Source of the DNA: Aralia elata
Lineage: Eukaryota > Streptophyta > Magnoliopsida > Apiales > Araliaceae
Direction: 5' to 3'
DNA length: 64,000 bases
Assembly: GCA_034770075.1 (NCBI GenBank)
Contig: CM068377.1
Coordinates: forward strand, 71,499,358-71,563,357
Both the position numbers and the translations under genes were made by a program. Shown here piece after piece: positions 33,933 to 44,778 of the stretch. A model generated the notes under the pieces. That model was given only the letters and a program-made list of their open reading frames with translations. It ran no database searches and was not told where the DNA came from. How positions within the stretch are numbered: the first letter of the stretch is position 1; every line of letters starts with the position of its first letter.

Positions 33933-35316
33933 TGATGAGTAGGTTTCATACCTACGAATTGGATACCAATTGACTGCATTATTGTTTAAATCCTTGAGTT
34001 TTATTTACTTTTCATGTGTTTTATGTGTTTGTGTAGGTATTTTACATTTGGAACCAAAGTTGATGGGAATTGAGTAATTAAGAAGCCAAAGTCAGAAGTG
34101 TCGAAGAATTGCGCGGCCGCGCCGATATTGTGAAGGGAAGCAGCGCGCGCGCGCTGGATGCCAGAATGGGGCTCTGTTGAAGGACTGCGCGGGCGCACCC
34201 GATTTGTGCTGGGACCTAGCGTGGCCGCACTAGGTCGGGAGTTGAAGAAAGGCAGAAGTTTGACTTTTTAGTTTTGGACCAGAATTTGAGTTGTAATCAA
34301 ACTTATTTCTTCTATTTGGTTTTGGACGTTTAGTAGGTATTATAAATAGCTAGTTTTCAATAGTTGATATTTTATCTACGAATTAAGAGACATAATCTTA
34401 ATTTGTAATCAATTAGAGACTTGAAGCAACTTGGATAGCACGTAGGAGTTATTGTAGGAGCTAAGGAGAGATTGGAGGCTACGATCAGAGTTTTATTTCT
34501 CGTCTCTATCTCTTAGTTTGTAATTTTGAATGCTATTTAATTTGTGGATTATGGATTTTGGTTTAGCTATGAACTAATTTTCTTTTAAGATTGCAATGGA
34601 TCTTATTGTGTAGTTTTTATCTAATATGCTTCCTGGTTAATTATTGATATTTATTTTCAGATTGTCTATTATGATTTGTGTTTAATTGCTTAATTACCTG
34701 ACCAGTAATTACCGTGATAATCTATATGAAATTGAGATATGGATTATAGGTTTAGATCTAATCATATTAGCATGCGGTTATGTTTTCTACTTACGTTTGG
34801 GACTCATAATTTGTGTTTAGGATAGAGATATACCTACACACCGCATGTAATCTGATAAGGAACCTAAGCTTCAAATCCTTTTTAATTGTAATCCACATAG
34901 AGATATAGTAAATTGGTTATCTATGGTGTTCAACTTAATTCTAACCTTTGTAGATTTGGGTTGATTTGCTAAGATACACTGAGAAGTGGTTTTAGATATT
35001 GATGAGTTCCTGATTAACAATCTGAATTACTTGTCATAATTTAACAGAAAGTATATTGATTTAAATGAAGCAATAAGTGAAATTATAATCTTAAGTTTCC
35101 AAGAATATCTATTTCGAAATTTATTTACTTAGTTTTATTAAAATTCTCAAACCAACACCAATTGATCTCTTTTTTAATTTAATTGAGTTAGTTTAGAACT
35201 GATTTTTATTATTATAAATTGCATATTTTCCTCGTGGGAACGATACTCTACTTACTCTTTATTACTTTTGGCTGCATATACTTGCGTATTTTTGCTAGTA
35301 TAAATTTAGGCAAACA
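33933..35316 (+). repeat. 3' LTR of element B (1384 bp)
   Basis: Copy of 23922-25275. It keeps four GC words starting at 34111, 34143, 34187 and 34219. These form two pairs, each with 32-bp pitch, separated by 44. Confidence 0.95.
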
Positions 35317-35321
35317 GAAGT

Positions 35322-35681
35322 GCCGAACACCTTTGTGTTGGGACGAAGTCGGTGAACGAAGACTGTTGGGACCTGAATTGGGGCAGCAGACTATGGATGT
35401 TATCAAAGTGATAAGAGCTCGACTGGTATCGCCTCAGGATAGACAGAAGAAATACGCCGGTTTGCATCGTCAGAAGCGAGACTTTGAAGTTGGAAGTTTT
35501 GTGTTTTTGAAGGTATCTCCTTGGAAAGGAAAGATCAGATTTGGGAAGAAGGGAAAATTGAGTCCCAGGTTCGTAGGACCTTTTGAAGTTTTAAAAAGGG
35601 TAGGTGAAGTGGCGTACGAGGTAGCTTTACCTCCTAAACTTGAGCATATTCACAATGTGTTTCATGTTTTTGTGTTACGAC
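35322..35681 (+). pseudogene. Element D integrase, piece 2
   Basis: Reads CRTPLCWDEVGERRLLGPEL, then QKRDFEVGSFVFLKVSPWKG, GKLSPRFVGPFEVL and HIHNVFHVFVLR. It is an unbroken continuation of piece 1 after removal of B. GAAGT at 35317-35321 is the B target duplication. The last five bases ACGAC are the target of C. Confidence 0.9.
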
Positions 35682-36951
35682 TGTTGCCCGATTTCACAAT
35701 CAACAATTACGTGCAAGTATACACGATCAACAAGTAATAAAGCGATAAGAACGAGTGTCGAACCCACAGGAATTGTTATGCTTAATATCTCCAACTATCA
35801 ATTTAGATTATGGCTATTCTATTAAACAATCACAATTTGAATATTGATTGAAACTAATTAAATTAACACTAGCACTGACAATAATCACAAAGGTTGAAAT
35901 TCAGATTTAAAAAGATTAAGACTACAATATCCCCAATTATATATCATAAACCAATCTATCTACACATTCCAATTATTCACTTCAATGGAGTTGTTAACAG
36001 AAATTCAATTGTATTTATAAGCCCTTTTCCAAGTGATCAAATAAATCTATCTAATCCAATTAACTCTGCGATATTCTTATGCAAAACTAAAGGATTAAAT
36101 TCATTAAGCTTCAATCTCCAGTTGTTACATGCAGCAAAGAGATATCCCTATTCACTTCACAATCCTGATTATTCAACACATGCAAATAATTAAGAATACA
36201 TGCTATCTTATCCAGTTCCAACCCTAGATTGCATCTCCTGAATTCACCAAGAATATTCCGCTAATTGTCGGCCAAACAATTTAATCAATAAGCGTAGAAT
36301 AAGATAGACAACTCAAACTGATTGAATAACTGGAATTAAGTAGATAATTAATTCATAAATGTAACTGGTTCAATTGTAGCCTTAATTAAAGGTTTAGTTC
36401 ATACTGACAATAAAAACTAAAAATCCAAAATAAGTCATCATAATTAATTACAAATCAAAGATAAAAGATTAAAAGAAAACTCAATGTAATCTCTAGTCCT
36501 CCAATCTGAATTCCTCACGATGCTTGACTTGATCTTCAATCTCCTTGTTCAGCTCTAAAAATTCAATCTTCCCCTCCTTCTTATCCAATGTGTTATCTCT
36601 TATTTATATCCTCATAAGCCTCCTCATCAGAATGGTAGATAGAATCTTTGTTAGCTTCAACCTTTTCAAATAACTGAATACTAACAAATCTTTTAAATTC
36701 ACTCAGCCGCATTCTCGCCTCGGCGAGAAACTTTTCACAAAACTCCTCGCCTCGGCGAGAAAATTAGACCATGACTTCTCGCCCCGGCGAGGTTGCCCTG
36801 CACCTAGCTACTTTATCTTCTTCTAACCTGCAGCCAGCCTCAACCTACAAAAGCAATGCAAAAACGAATAAAAAGATACTAAAAACACTTAAAGACTGTA
36901 AAGAATTAAGCCAAAGACGTATCAAACTCGTAGGTTAAAACCTACTCATCA
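35682..36951 (-). repeat. 3' LTR of element C
   Basis: Copy of 49201-50470 with scattered substitutions. Three CTCGCC..GGCGAG words have CGGCGAG starting at 36721, 36753 and 36785, exactly 32 bp apart. Confidence 0.95.
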
Positions 36952-38088
36952 AATACCCCCAAACTCGAAACTTTGCTTGTCCTCAAGCAAAAACACAAAA
37001 CAAACCATAAATACATCTAAACTAACTACCTACATGAATGCATATGCATGACTAACCATACTCAAGCAAATAATTAACAGACATCATAAACATCCGGCCT
37101 CAGAAATCAGTAACTACCAGTTCAACAGAACTTCAACCTCGCACCATCAACAAGCCAACTATCATCAGTTATGACTTACTCTCAACCCATCCATAAGTGT
37201 GTGCAAAATATATCAACCAATCAGAATATGAATTCAACTCTTAGTATCACAATGCTCAGAAAAAGATAAGTTCACAGATTTTACTTTCAAACTCAGCTGT
37301 TATTCACTTGTCTTCACATTTTTCTCTCTTTTTTTATATATTTTTTTTACCGAGGGCGTTTTACGCTCCATCTCGTCATACATCCTGACTAGTGCAATGT
37401 TCATCTTTATTAGGCTATTCAATATCACCCGTGTATCGAACTTTCAACCAACGACTTCCAAACCAGACGATTTTAGGGCGCTGAGTGTAAAGACATCTCC
37501 TAAGGGCATACTCATTCAAATGACACCGGCCACAAAGACAAACTAGTCAAGACCTGCGCTTATCTGTCTATATTTGTTAATTATTCTTTTTCTTGCAATT
37601 AGACAGACATCGAAGCAGTATTTATTCAATAACTTTTTTTTCGATCCAACAAGTGATAACAGTCTATATCTTCATATGAGCATGTAATACACCAAAGAAG
37701 AACCAACTCCAAATTACTTCAATACACATTTGTGAGCAATTAAAAACCAAGGGTCTCAAGTAAACACAACTAAAAATAGTCAAACTTCAGATTTAGCAAT
37801 TACTATCCATCCCATTAAATTGAATTAGAACTGATCAAGTTTCATCATCGGCCATCCCTAAATGACTTCCATTAATGCATTGCTTGAATACCCCTACTAA
37901 ATGCAATACTATATGACCCTACGCTACTAAATTTTTGGGTTTTTGGAATCTAAAATGAAACTAATAAAACTAAAATGCAACTATATGAGCAAATTATAAA
38001 AATAAACCCCCCCCCAAACTCAAACGATATAATGTCCTCATTGTGCGAAAAATAAAGAAAATAAAGAACAGAGGACTTCCCTGACAGG
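36952..38088 (-). other. Polypurine tract and 3' untranslated region of C
   Basis: 36952-36965 reads AGTTTGGGGGTATT on the minus strand directly before the LTR, the same tract as in B. The rest is AT-rich with no gene. TTTTACGCTCCATCTCG near 37359 parallels a stretch near 33504 in B. Confidence 0.75.
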
Positions 38089-39279
38089 TCAAGCAGTAGG
38101 CCCGAACTCGTCATCATCATTTGGGGTTGGTGGTGGAAAAACTGGCAATGGCTGCGCTTCAGGAAAATGAACATAATCCATCAACGGTTGCATATTAGAA
38201 TACATATTTGCTATTGCTTGTGTACAACTCTGCTGATAAGTGAACATATGTTCCTGTCGATCCGCCAACCGTTGATTCTGCCTCAATATGGTTTTATGCT
38301 GAGAATCGATAAGGCGCTGCAATTCACGAAATTGAAGGCTGAACTGAGATTTGCCTGTAGAGGTGGACGCCGAAGGACCCGCTACCTCTGCATCAGCTGC
38401 CTGCTCCTCATCTTCAGAAGGAGAATGAATGATATACCCCAAACCACGGGGATGCGACTCACCTCCTTCCCATTCCTTATATCGCACAATTAGACGGTGA
38501 TCTAACAGTAGTAACGGTTGCTGCAAAGCTTCCTCAGCTCCCCAACGAACACCCGCTTGAAGACATAATCCATAAATCAGAGAAGGGTGTGGCAAACCAC
38601 CTTGGCTATTTAAGCTCCGTAATGTTTGGCGAATCGACGCCTCAATCACCTCTCCCATATTAATCTCAATACCCGTCACAATGACATATAATAACAAAGC
38701 TTTCTCCTTGGGTACATCACTCACATGCTGTGATGGCATTAGCTTAGTGGAGAGGAAAGCATACCAAACCTTACCATAACGACTCAAATCCTTACTATGG
38801 AATGAAATTGCTGCACGTGGCCCTCTGGATATCCAAGTCGTCCCCAGTTTACACAAGTTAGTAACCACCTTCTCCAAATTCGGTCCCTCCGCAAGAAATT
38901 GAGTGTATCTACAACGTATATCTGGCCGCAAGTTATAATATTCATTGATCGTCTGAACTCTGAATGAAACTTTCTTACACCTGATTGTAACCTCGCATGA
39001 AGCCGTGTCTTCTGCATTGGCATAGAATTCTTTGACAATGGTTATACATGCAGGTTCTGGATGTGCGGTGAATGTCTCCCATCTCCTCTTAATTATCTGT
39101 AGCATCATCTCACCATCTACCACTTCGTCAGGTGTGAGACTGCGCTTGGGAGTTAGAGTTTTACCCGATGTGTACGAATCATATCTGTCAGAGGCCTCAG
39201 CACTGACGAATTTCCTTCTATTAAATTGCCTGGATGGTGTTGAAGATGAACCCTCACCCCGATGCCTTTTAGGAGCCAT
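38089..39279 (-). CDS. Element C 3' ORF, intact (putative plant transposon protein domain)
   Basis: Open frame of 396 residues from ATG 39279 (MAPKRHRGEG). The N-terminus is basic and Ser-rich. Core motifs are IVKEFYANAEDTAS, VRCKKVSF-like text (TIRCKKVSF), KEKALLLYVIVTGIEINMGEV and SHPRGLGYIIHSPSEDEEQ. A glutamine-rich helical segment (LQRLIDSQHKTILRQNQRL) and a Pro/Asp-rich tail close it. Its relative in B is broken by two stops, while the rest of C is decayed, so this frame may have been kept longer. It occupies the Athila env-like position. I see no convincing signal peptide. Family name from memory; role unknown. Confidence 0.75.
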   Translation of the reverse strand: MAPKRHRGEGSSSTPSRQFNRRKFVSAEASDRYDSYTSGKTLTPKRSLTPDEVVDGEMMLQIIKRRWETFTAHPEPACITIVKEFYANAEDTASCEVTIRCKKVSFRVQTINEYYNLRPDIRCRYTQFLAEGPNLEKVVTNLCKLGTTWISRGPRAAISFHSKDLSRYGKVWYAFLSTKLMPSQHVSDVPKEKALLLYVIVTGIEINMGEVIEASIRQTLRSLNSQGGLPHPSLIYGLCLQAGVRWGAEEALQQPLLLLDHRLIVRYKEWEGGESHPRGLGYIIHSPSEDEEQAADAEVAGPSASTSTGKSQFSLQFRELQRLIDSQHKTILRQNQRLADRQEHMFTYQQSCTQAIANMYSNMQPLMDYVHFPEAQPLPVFPPPTPNDDDEFGPTA

Positions 39280-40379
39280 TACTAACCACTGAACAATCAA
39301 ACCCAATCGTAGATTCCGAAACAACAAGACAAACACCCCACAATTCTGCTATGCAAATCCCCCAAACTCAAACGCTACTAATTTCCAACTAAACTTTGCA
39401 CAAGTGAAGACACGAAAACAATTTGAAACCCAGACAATCCAACCAAAATTCAACAGAAATCAAAACGCAAGAGTATAACATGGATTCAAACTGCCCAATA
39501 TCAATTCCAGATGAACTTGACTCAAACCCAATGTAGGATACCTGACAGATTTTGTGGAGTTTGAGCAGTTGAATTGGTTGACTTGCTTCTTCAATTAGGT
39601 ACAAACCCTAGGACTCGTTCATGCAAAGAGATAGCTTATGTAGATTGTGCATGGAAAACAGAGTATTCCTCTTTTGAACGAGAGATGGACTTAGAGCCGT
39701 GTTAGGATTTTGATTTTAGAGAGGAGTTTGATGTGTTTAAGAAGGAATCCAAGCATGGGTAGGATGAGGGATGAATTTAGAAGAGAAATTAGAGAGGAGA
39801 AGGTTGGTTCGGTATAGGAGAGGTAGAAATAGGAGTTGGAAGAAGTTGCATGGGTTTAGGATTCAAAGAAACTGAATTGGGATCGGGTTTTAAAATTAGA
39901 TTTCCGCGATCCTCGCCGGGGTGAGAAGTTTATACCTGAAAATCTCGTCGGGGCGAGAATGGACAGAGAAGAATGGGCTGGGGCGAGAAATTTCCACGCT
40001 GGAGCGAGTTTTGGCAGAGAGGTTTTCGCCGGGGCGAGAAGCCCTAGTGTATTTTTCTCGATGGGGCGAGAAACCTCTTTTCTGAGATTTTTACTTTGTT
40101 CCCCCTTTCTTCAATTGGTACCATCCCAATAGCATGTCTCTTCTTCTAATGCATTCCCCAAGTCTTTGCCCCTGTTCCATAGAATAGCAACATAAATGAG
40201 TCTAACCATGAGAGATTTGAGAGTTATTTCAAAACATGAACAATTTGAACTATTACTTCTACTAATTAGAACAAAATTACTAACTACACTAAATCTATTA
40301 AAGCAATAAAGTAACATGATTAGGTTGCCTCCCATCGAGCGCTTGGTTTATAGTCGGCAGCCCGACTTTCTCTGCGGTA
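39280..40379 (-). other. Spacer between integrase and 3' ORF of C, with six GGCGAG words
   Basis: AT-rich, no gene. Words are centred at 39918.5, 39950.5, 39980.5, 40001.5, 40031.5 and 40063.5 (pitches 32, 30, 21, 30, 32). Most have both arms CTCG.C gg GGCGAG; the third and fourth keep mainly the right arm. Confidence 0.8.
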
Positions 40380-41453
40380 TTAAGCATCAGTTTGATCGAG
40401 GGAAGAGAGATAAATCACTGATACTTGTTGATCCACATCGCCTCCCCAATAATGCTTGAGTCGCTGACCATTGACCTTGAAAGTGCGCTTTGAGTTTGGT
40501 TCTTCGACGTCGATTGCTCTGTGGGGGGCTACAACAGTGACAATGAAAGGACCTGACCATCTAAACTTCAACTTTCCAGGAAATAACCACAATCTAGAGT
40601 TAAATAACAATACTGCATGTCCCGGTTCGAATTTCCGATCAACTATCCATTTGTCATGCTATCTCTTGACTTTTTCTTTATACAGCTTAGCGTTTTCATA
40701 GGCTTGGTGACGAAACTCCTCCATCTCATTCAATTGAAGCAACCTTTTCTCGCCCGATGCTTGGAGATCAAAGTTCAATTTCTGAATTGCCCAATATGCA
40801 TTGTGTTCAAGTTCGACCGGTAAATGACACGCTTTTCTGTAAACCATGCGATACGGTGACATTCCAATGGGATTCTTATAGGCCGTGCGATATGCCCATA
40901 AAGCATCATCTAATTTCATCGCCCAATCCTTACGAGATGGGTTCACCACTTTCTCCAGAATTTGCTTAACTTCACGATTCGACACCTCCGCTTGGCCATT
41001 CGTTTGGGGATGATAAGCCGTAGCAATCCTGTGTTTGACTCCATATTTAGCTAACAACTTGGTGAACTGCTTATTGCAAAAATGGGTACCTTCGTCACTG
41101 ATTATGGCTCTTGGTGTACCGAATCGAGTAAAAATATTTTTTTGCAAGAACCGTAGAACCATTTTGGCATCATTTGTGGGTAATGTAGATGCTTCAACCA
41201 ATTTTGATACATAATCCACAGCCAAAAGTATGTATTGATTGTTGAATGACGACGGAAATGGCCCCATAAAGTCAATACCCCATAGGTCGAAGAGTTCAAC
41301 TTCAAGGATAGTGTTGAGAGGCATTTCATGCCATTTCGAAATATTGCCAACCCTTTGACATATATCGCACTTTAGAACAAAAAGGTGGGCATCTTTGAAT
41401 AACGAAGGCCAGAAAAACCCTGATTGCAGCACTTTTGTTGCAGTTCTTTCTCC
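40380..41453 (-). pseudogene. Element C integrase, core and C-terminal part
   Basis: The core reads LWGIDFMGPFPSS, IISDEGTHFCN and NGQAEVSNREV, so all three catalytic acids are visible. The C-terminal part at 40380-40610 reads LFPGKLKFRWSGPF and KVNGQRLKHYWGGD. A stop at about 40659 separates the two. The N-terminal part lies beyond solo LTR F. Confidence 0.9.
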
Positions 41454-41517
41454 CCCATTGTAACGATCGGGAATTTTAGATTTCCTTGTAACCCGAGTTA
41501 CGTATGAACAAAATGAA

Positions 41518-41543
41518 TTATTATTATTATTATTATTATTTTT
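41518..41543. repeat. (ATT)n microsatellite in F
   Basis: Reiterated TTA followed by a T run. Confidence 0.9.
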
Positions 41544-42290
41544 TTTTTATATTAATCTGTACTATGTGTGTAGAATTTTGTTACAGCCTAGAAAATGTGC
41601 ATATGTTAAATTTTATGTGTTGTTGTATCGTTAGAGTGAATAAATCGATTTTGCGAAAATTCACAAAGTTAATATTCCTGGGGCACGTTTCCCGAGACAC
41701 TATTCACGAGCATTATTCACGCCCGAATATTTTTGCGTCTCTTTCTAGTAATTTTGTTAAGACGTGTACGCGAAGGAATAATTTTTCCAAGTGTCAGAAA
41801 TTTTATTGGAGCTGATACGTGATTTAATCTGTATCCGAAATGTATAATATGGGCATTCCGAATAATTGGACAAATCCCATAATAAATATTTTTACGCATC
41901 CCAATAATTTATGGGAGTACCCATTTTAATTTTGGGTAGAGATATTTACCAAATTTGGTACAAAAGTGGGAGTATTCGGGTATATTTATCTGTATATTTG
42001 ATTAATTGGAGAGGCAATTAAGCCTCAACCAATCAGGAGAGAGCATTAATTGTATTAGCCAATCACATGAGGGGGGAATAAACCGTCACAGGACACTAAG
42101 CATGGGATTTTTAACTTCACCAAACATCCTCCTCAATTTGGTTTTCAAGAGCTCGGGTGAAGTAATTTCTACATATCAATACATTCCATCTCCTCCCGAA
42201 GCACCCACCTTATCCTCCCATCAACTCATCCTCCTTCTCACTTAAACCATCTGCATACTCCTCATTTTTGCAAGCAAGGATAGAGCTACA

Positions 42291-42306
42291 GAGAGAGAGA
42301 GAGAGA
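42291..42306. repeat. (GA)n microsatellite in F
   Basis: Reiterated GA, with further purine-rich text downstream. Confidence 0.85.
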
Positions 42307-43032
42307 AAGAAGTAAGTCGGAAAAGAGAAGAGTGTTCGGGAAGAAGAAGGAAAGCAAAGAAGGAGAAGAGCAGCAAGAGGGAGTCCAGGAGCACTCTAGC
42401 AAACCATCTCATTCTACTCAAAGCAAGAAACAAAGAGGTAATCACAAACCACAACCATTTCTTCTCCAAGTGAAGTTTTCATGAGTTTTGTTTTGCTTTC
42501 ATGCTTGCGGGTTGGATTTTGTTGATTTTCGTTGTTGTTGGTTGTGTTGAATCTACCATGGAGGTTCTTAAAGAATCTATATAAACCATTAACACCCTCA
42601 AAGTGGAACAAAAATAAGGAAAGATCCGAACCTTGGCTTAAAGGATGAACTTTGGACATTTTTGGACTTTTGGACCTTTGGACTGTTAGAGGACTGTAAA
42701 GCCTTGATGGTGTAATTATTTTGATTGTTTATTGTTTTAGTATTGTACTTCCATGAGTTGTGAAGATAACTTAGTTGGAATGAACCAAAATGATGCTAAA
42801 ATAAAGTTACAGTGAAGGTTTTAGTGAAATGTATCATGACTGCGAAAAACAGAGCATCAATGTGGTGCTTTGGCTAAGGATTTGGCTGTGTTAGTGTTTA
42901 TGGGTCATCTTGCATTTTTGATATATTGTAGACTCGTGTCTTGGGAATCCATAGAGGTCCGTAACGGACCAAATTGATCGAGTATAGAGGGAGATATAGG
43001 GGCTGAAGCGGGCGAGAGTCTACCAGTTCGCG

Positions 43033-43150
43033 GTTCTGCAGGAACTGCAGAACTGCTACTGCATGCCGCTGTTCCGCGCCTGGTCCGGGTCGGGTCAGGC
43101 TGGACTGGGTCGGGTCGGGCCGGACCGGGTCGGGCCGGATCGGGTCGGAC
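43033..43150. repeat. GC-rich inverted-repeat and (CGGGT)n cluster in F
   Basis: Perfect 9-bp arms GTTCTGCAG/CTGCAGAAC at 43033-43053. Then reiterated CGGGTCGGG / GGGCCGGACC units at about 43081-43150. It lies between LTR blocks shared with D. The minus-strand open frame here only translates the repeat. Confidence 0.8.
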
Positions 43151-43321
43151 CCAGTAAATTTTTCCCGCGAGTCTAAAACTTATATTTTTGTACAAAATGA
43201 TTAAAAACGCTTATATCTTGTTAAAGCTTTATGTGCTTAATTTATACCCATGTCGACCTAAACGATGTTGTCCTAAGGCGTAAATTGAATTAACGGATTA
43301 CAAATTACGCTTGGATTTCCA

Positions 43322-43392
43322 GGGGGCGCTGCCCCCCGACCCCCGCCAGCTCACCGGCGAGCTGGGCAGCCGCTCGCTCACCGGTGAGCGAG
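43322..43392. repeat. Second palindrome cluster in F
   Basis: CAGCTC..GAGCTG arms are centred at 43355.5, and the perfect palindrome CTCGCTCACCGGTGAGCGAG at 43373-43392 is centred at 43382.5. A GGGGGC..GCCCCC inverted repeat lies just before. Pitch about 27 bp. Confidence 0.8.
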
Positions 43393-44778
43393 ACCCTCGA
43401 CTGGGTAAGCGTAGTGGCAATCAATGTATTTTAATGATGTGATGACTGTAATGAACCTAATTCTTTTGTGACTAATATTTATGATGATTTTAATAAACTA
43501 TGTAGGATATTTTGTTGACGGACGATTAACGTCAAGTTATTAACGCACGTACAAGGCAAGTTTCCTAACTCATATAACTCCTATTTAATTGTGCGAGTTT
43601 TCCTTACTCGATTCATTTATTGGGCAAGTTTCGAATTCATTTATCTATCGAGCAAGTATTATTTATTGAGCAAGCTTATTGAGCTTCTTGACTCCGTTCA
43701 AATTACTTATCAATTTAGCAATTAATGTGCTAGTATTCATACTTCTATTCAAGTATTGCAATGAAAGCCCATTTCATGCAATGTTATATATTGTGTGATT
43801 CCAAAGATTATGAATTTTTATTCATTCAAGATATTTTTAAATGCTATCATGCATGTTGTTGAACCTTAAAGTTCTTTATTCCATAGACTGTTTAAAAGCT
43901 ATGTCAAGGCTAATTGTTTCAGCTAGACACTTATTGATTTGGTTACTAAAGCGAGGTTAAAGTCCTCCAACTATTATTGTTGTTAAGTAAAATTGTCCGA
44001 TCAAATTGTTTTGGTCTGGACTCCCATGTAAAGCTGAGTGGAACAACCCTCACAGCAGGGGAAATTGTATAAACGTCGGGAAACCGACACGCGCGTAAAT
44101 GGAAAATGTAAGGCTTATGCATAACGCCAGGTATTTTAGGCTGATCACCTATTGTACCAGTTTTGTGGATTATCGGATGAATTTCCAGTAATTCTAGAAT
44201 AGAGTTCTGTGCCTTGGTGCACCCTCAGTATTGAATAGTTCCCTTCTTCGGGAAACGTTGAAATCCTTGGATACTTCAGAAATCCTTCGGTCCTTAGTGG
44301 CCACTATAATGGTGATGAAAGAAGTTGTTTATTTCCTTGTGTTAGCTAAATTTTTACTCCTGAGAACTATAAAGTTATTCATGTGATTATTCACTGCTAT
44401 TATACTTGCGGGGCAAATTGTTGCTCACCCCTTGCTCTCTTTAAAAACATTTCAGTTAGTGCGGCACGTGGCGAGAGCTCAGGAAAAGATAAGGGAAAGG
44501 GGAAAGCTACGGAGTAGTTGTAATTTGTTGCTCTAGAATTACAGTTTGTATTAAGACTTATTATTGACGTCGTGTATTAAGACATATTTACCCTTTTGTA
44601 TTATGTTATGTTTTGTAATATTATTGGTTTCGAGACTTGGGACAGGTTTATTTATGTTATATCAATGTAAATATTCCTTTATTCCGCTTTAAGTTATCGA
44701 TTGTATAATTATTATTTTAGATAGTGACGAACCAGGTCCGTGGCTCAAGTGACCCGGATTTGGGGGCGTCACACCCAT

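Larger units (their letters stand above)
23922..35316 (+). mobile_element. Element B: Athila-lineage Ty3/gypsy retrotransposon, decayed
   Basis: LTRs 23922-25275 and 33933-35316 start TGATGAGTAGG and end GGCAAACA, flanked by GAAGT on both sides. It has an Athila-type tRNA-Asp primer site, then gag, protease, RT, RNase H, integrase and an extra 3' ORF. All coding parts carry stops or frameshifts. It inserted into the integrase of D between the codons for K and C of YGRKCR. Confidence 0.95.
41459..44773 (+). mobile_element. F: solo chromovirus LTR (3315 bp)
   Basis: Starts TGTAACGATC and ends GGGGCGTCACA, flanked by CCCAT at 41454-41458 and 44774-44778, with no internal region. It resembles the LTRs of D and G along its length, for example the CAAGTGGAACAAAAA-like and ACGGACCAA blocks. 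A solo LTR arises by recombination between the two LTRs of an element. It inserted into the integrase of C. Confidence 0.92.

Noticed and set aside
34111..34230. Repeat-spacer layout reminiscent of CRISPR
   Set aside because: The window is plant DNA full of LTR elements, the words are palindromic and few, spacers sit inside LTRs, and no cas gene exists.
40659..40823. + strand ORFs opposite the C integrase
   Set aside because: Antisense shadows of integrase codons.
42905..43195. Minus-strand ORF rich in Pro/Ala/Arg/Asp in F
   Set aside because: It translates the CGGGT-type repeat; no homology is recognised.
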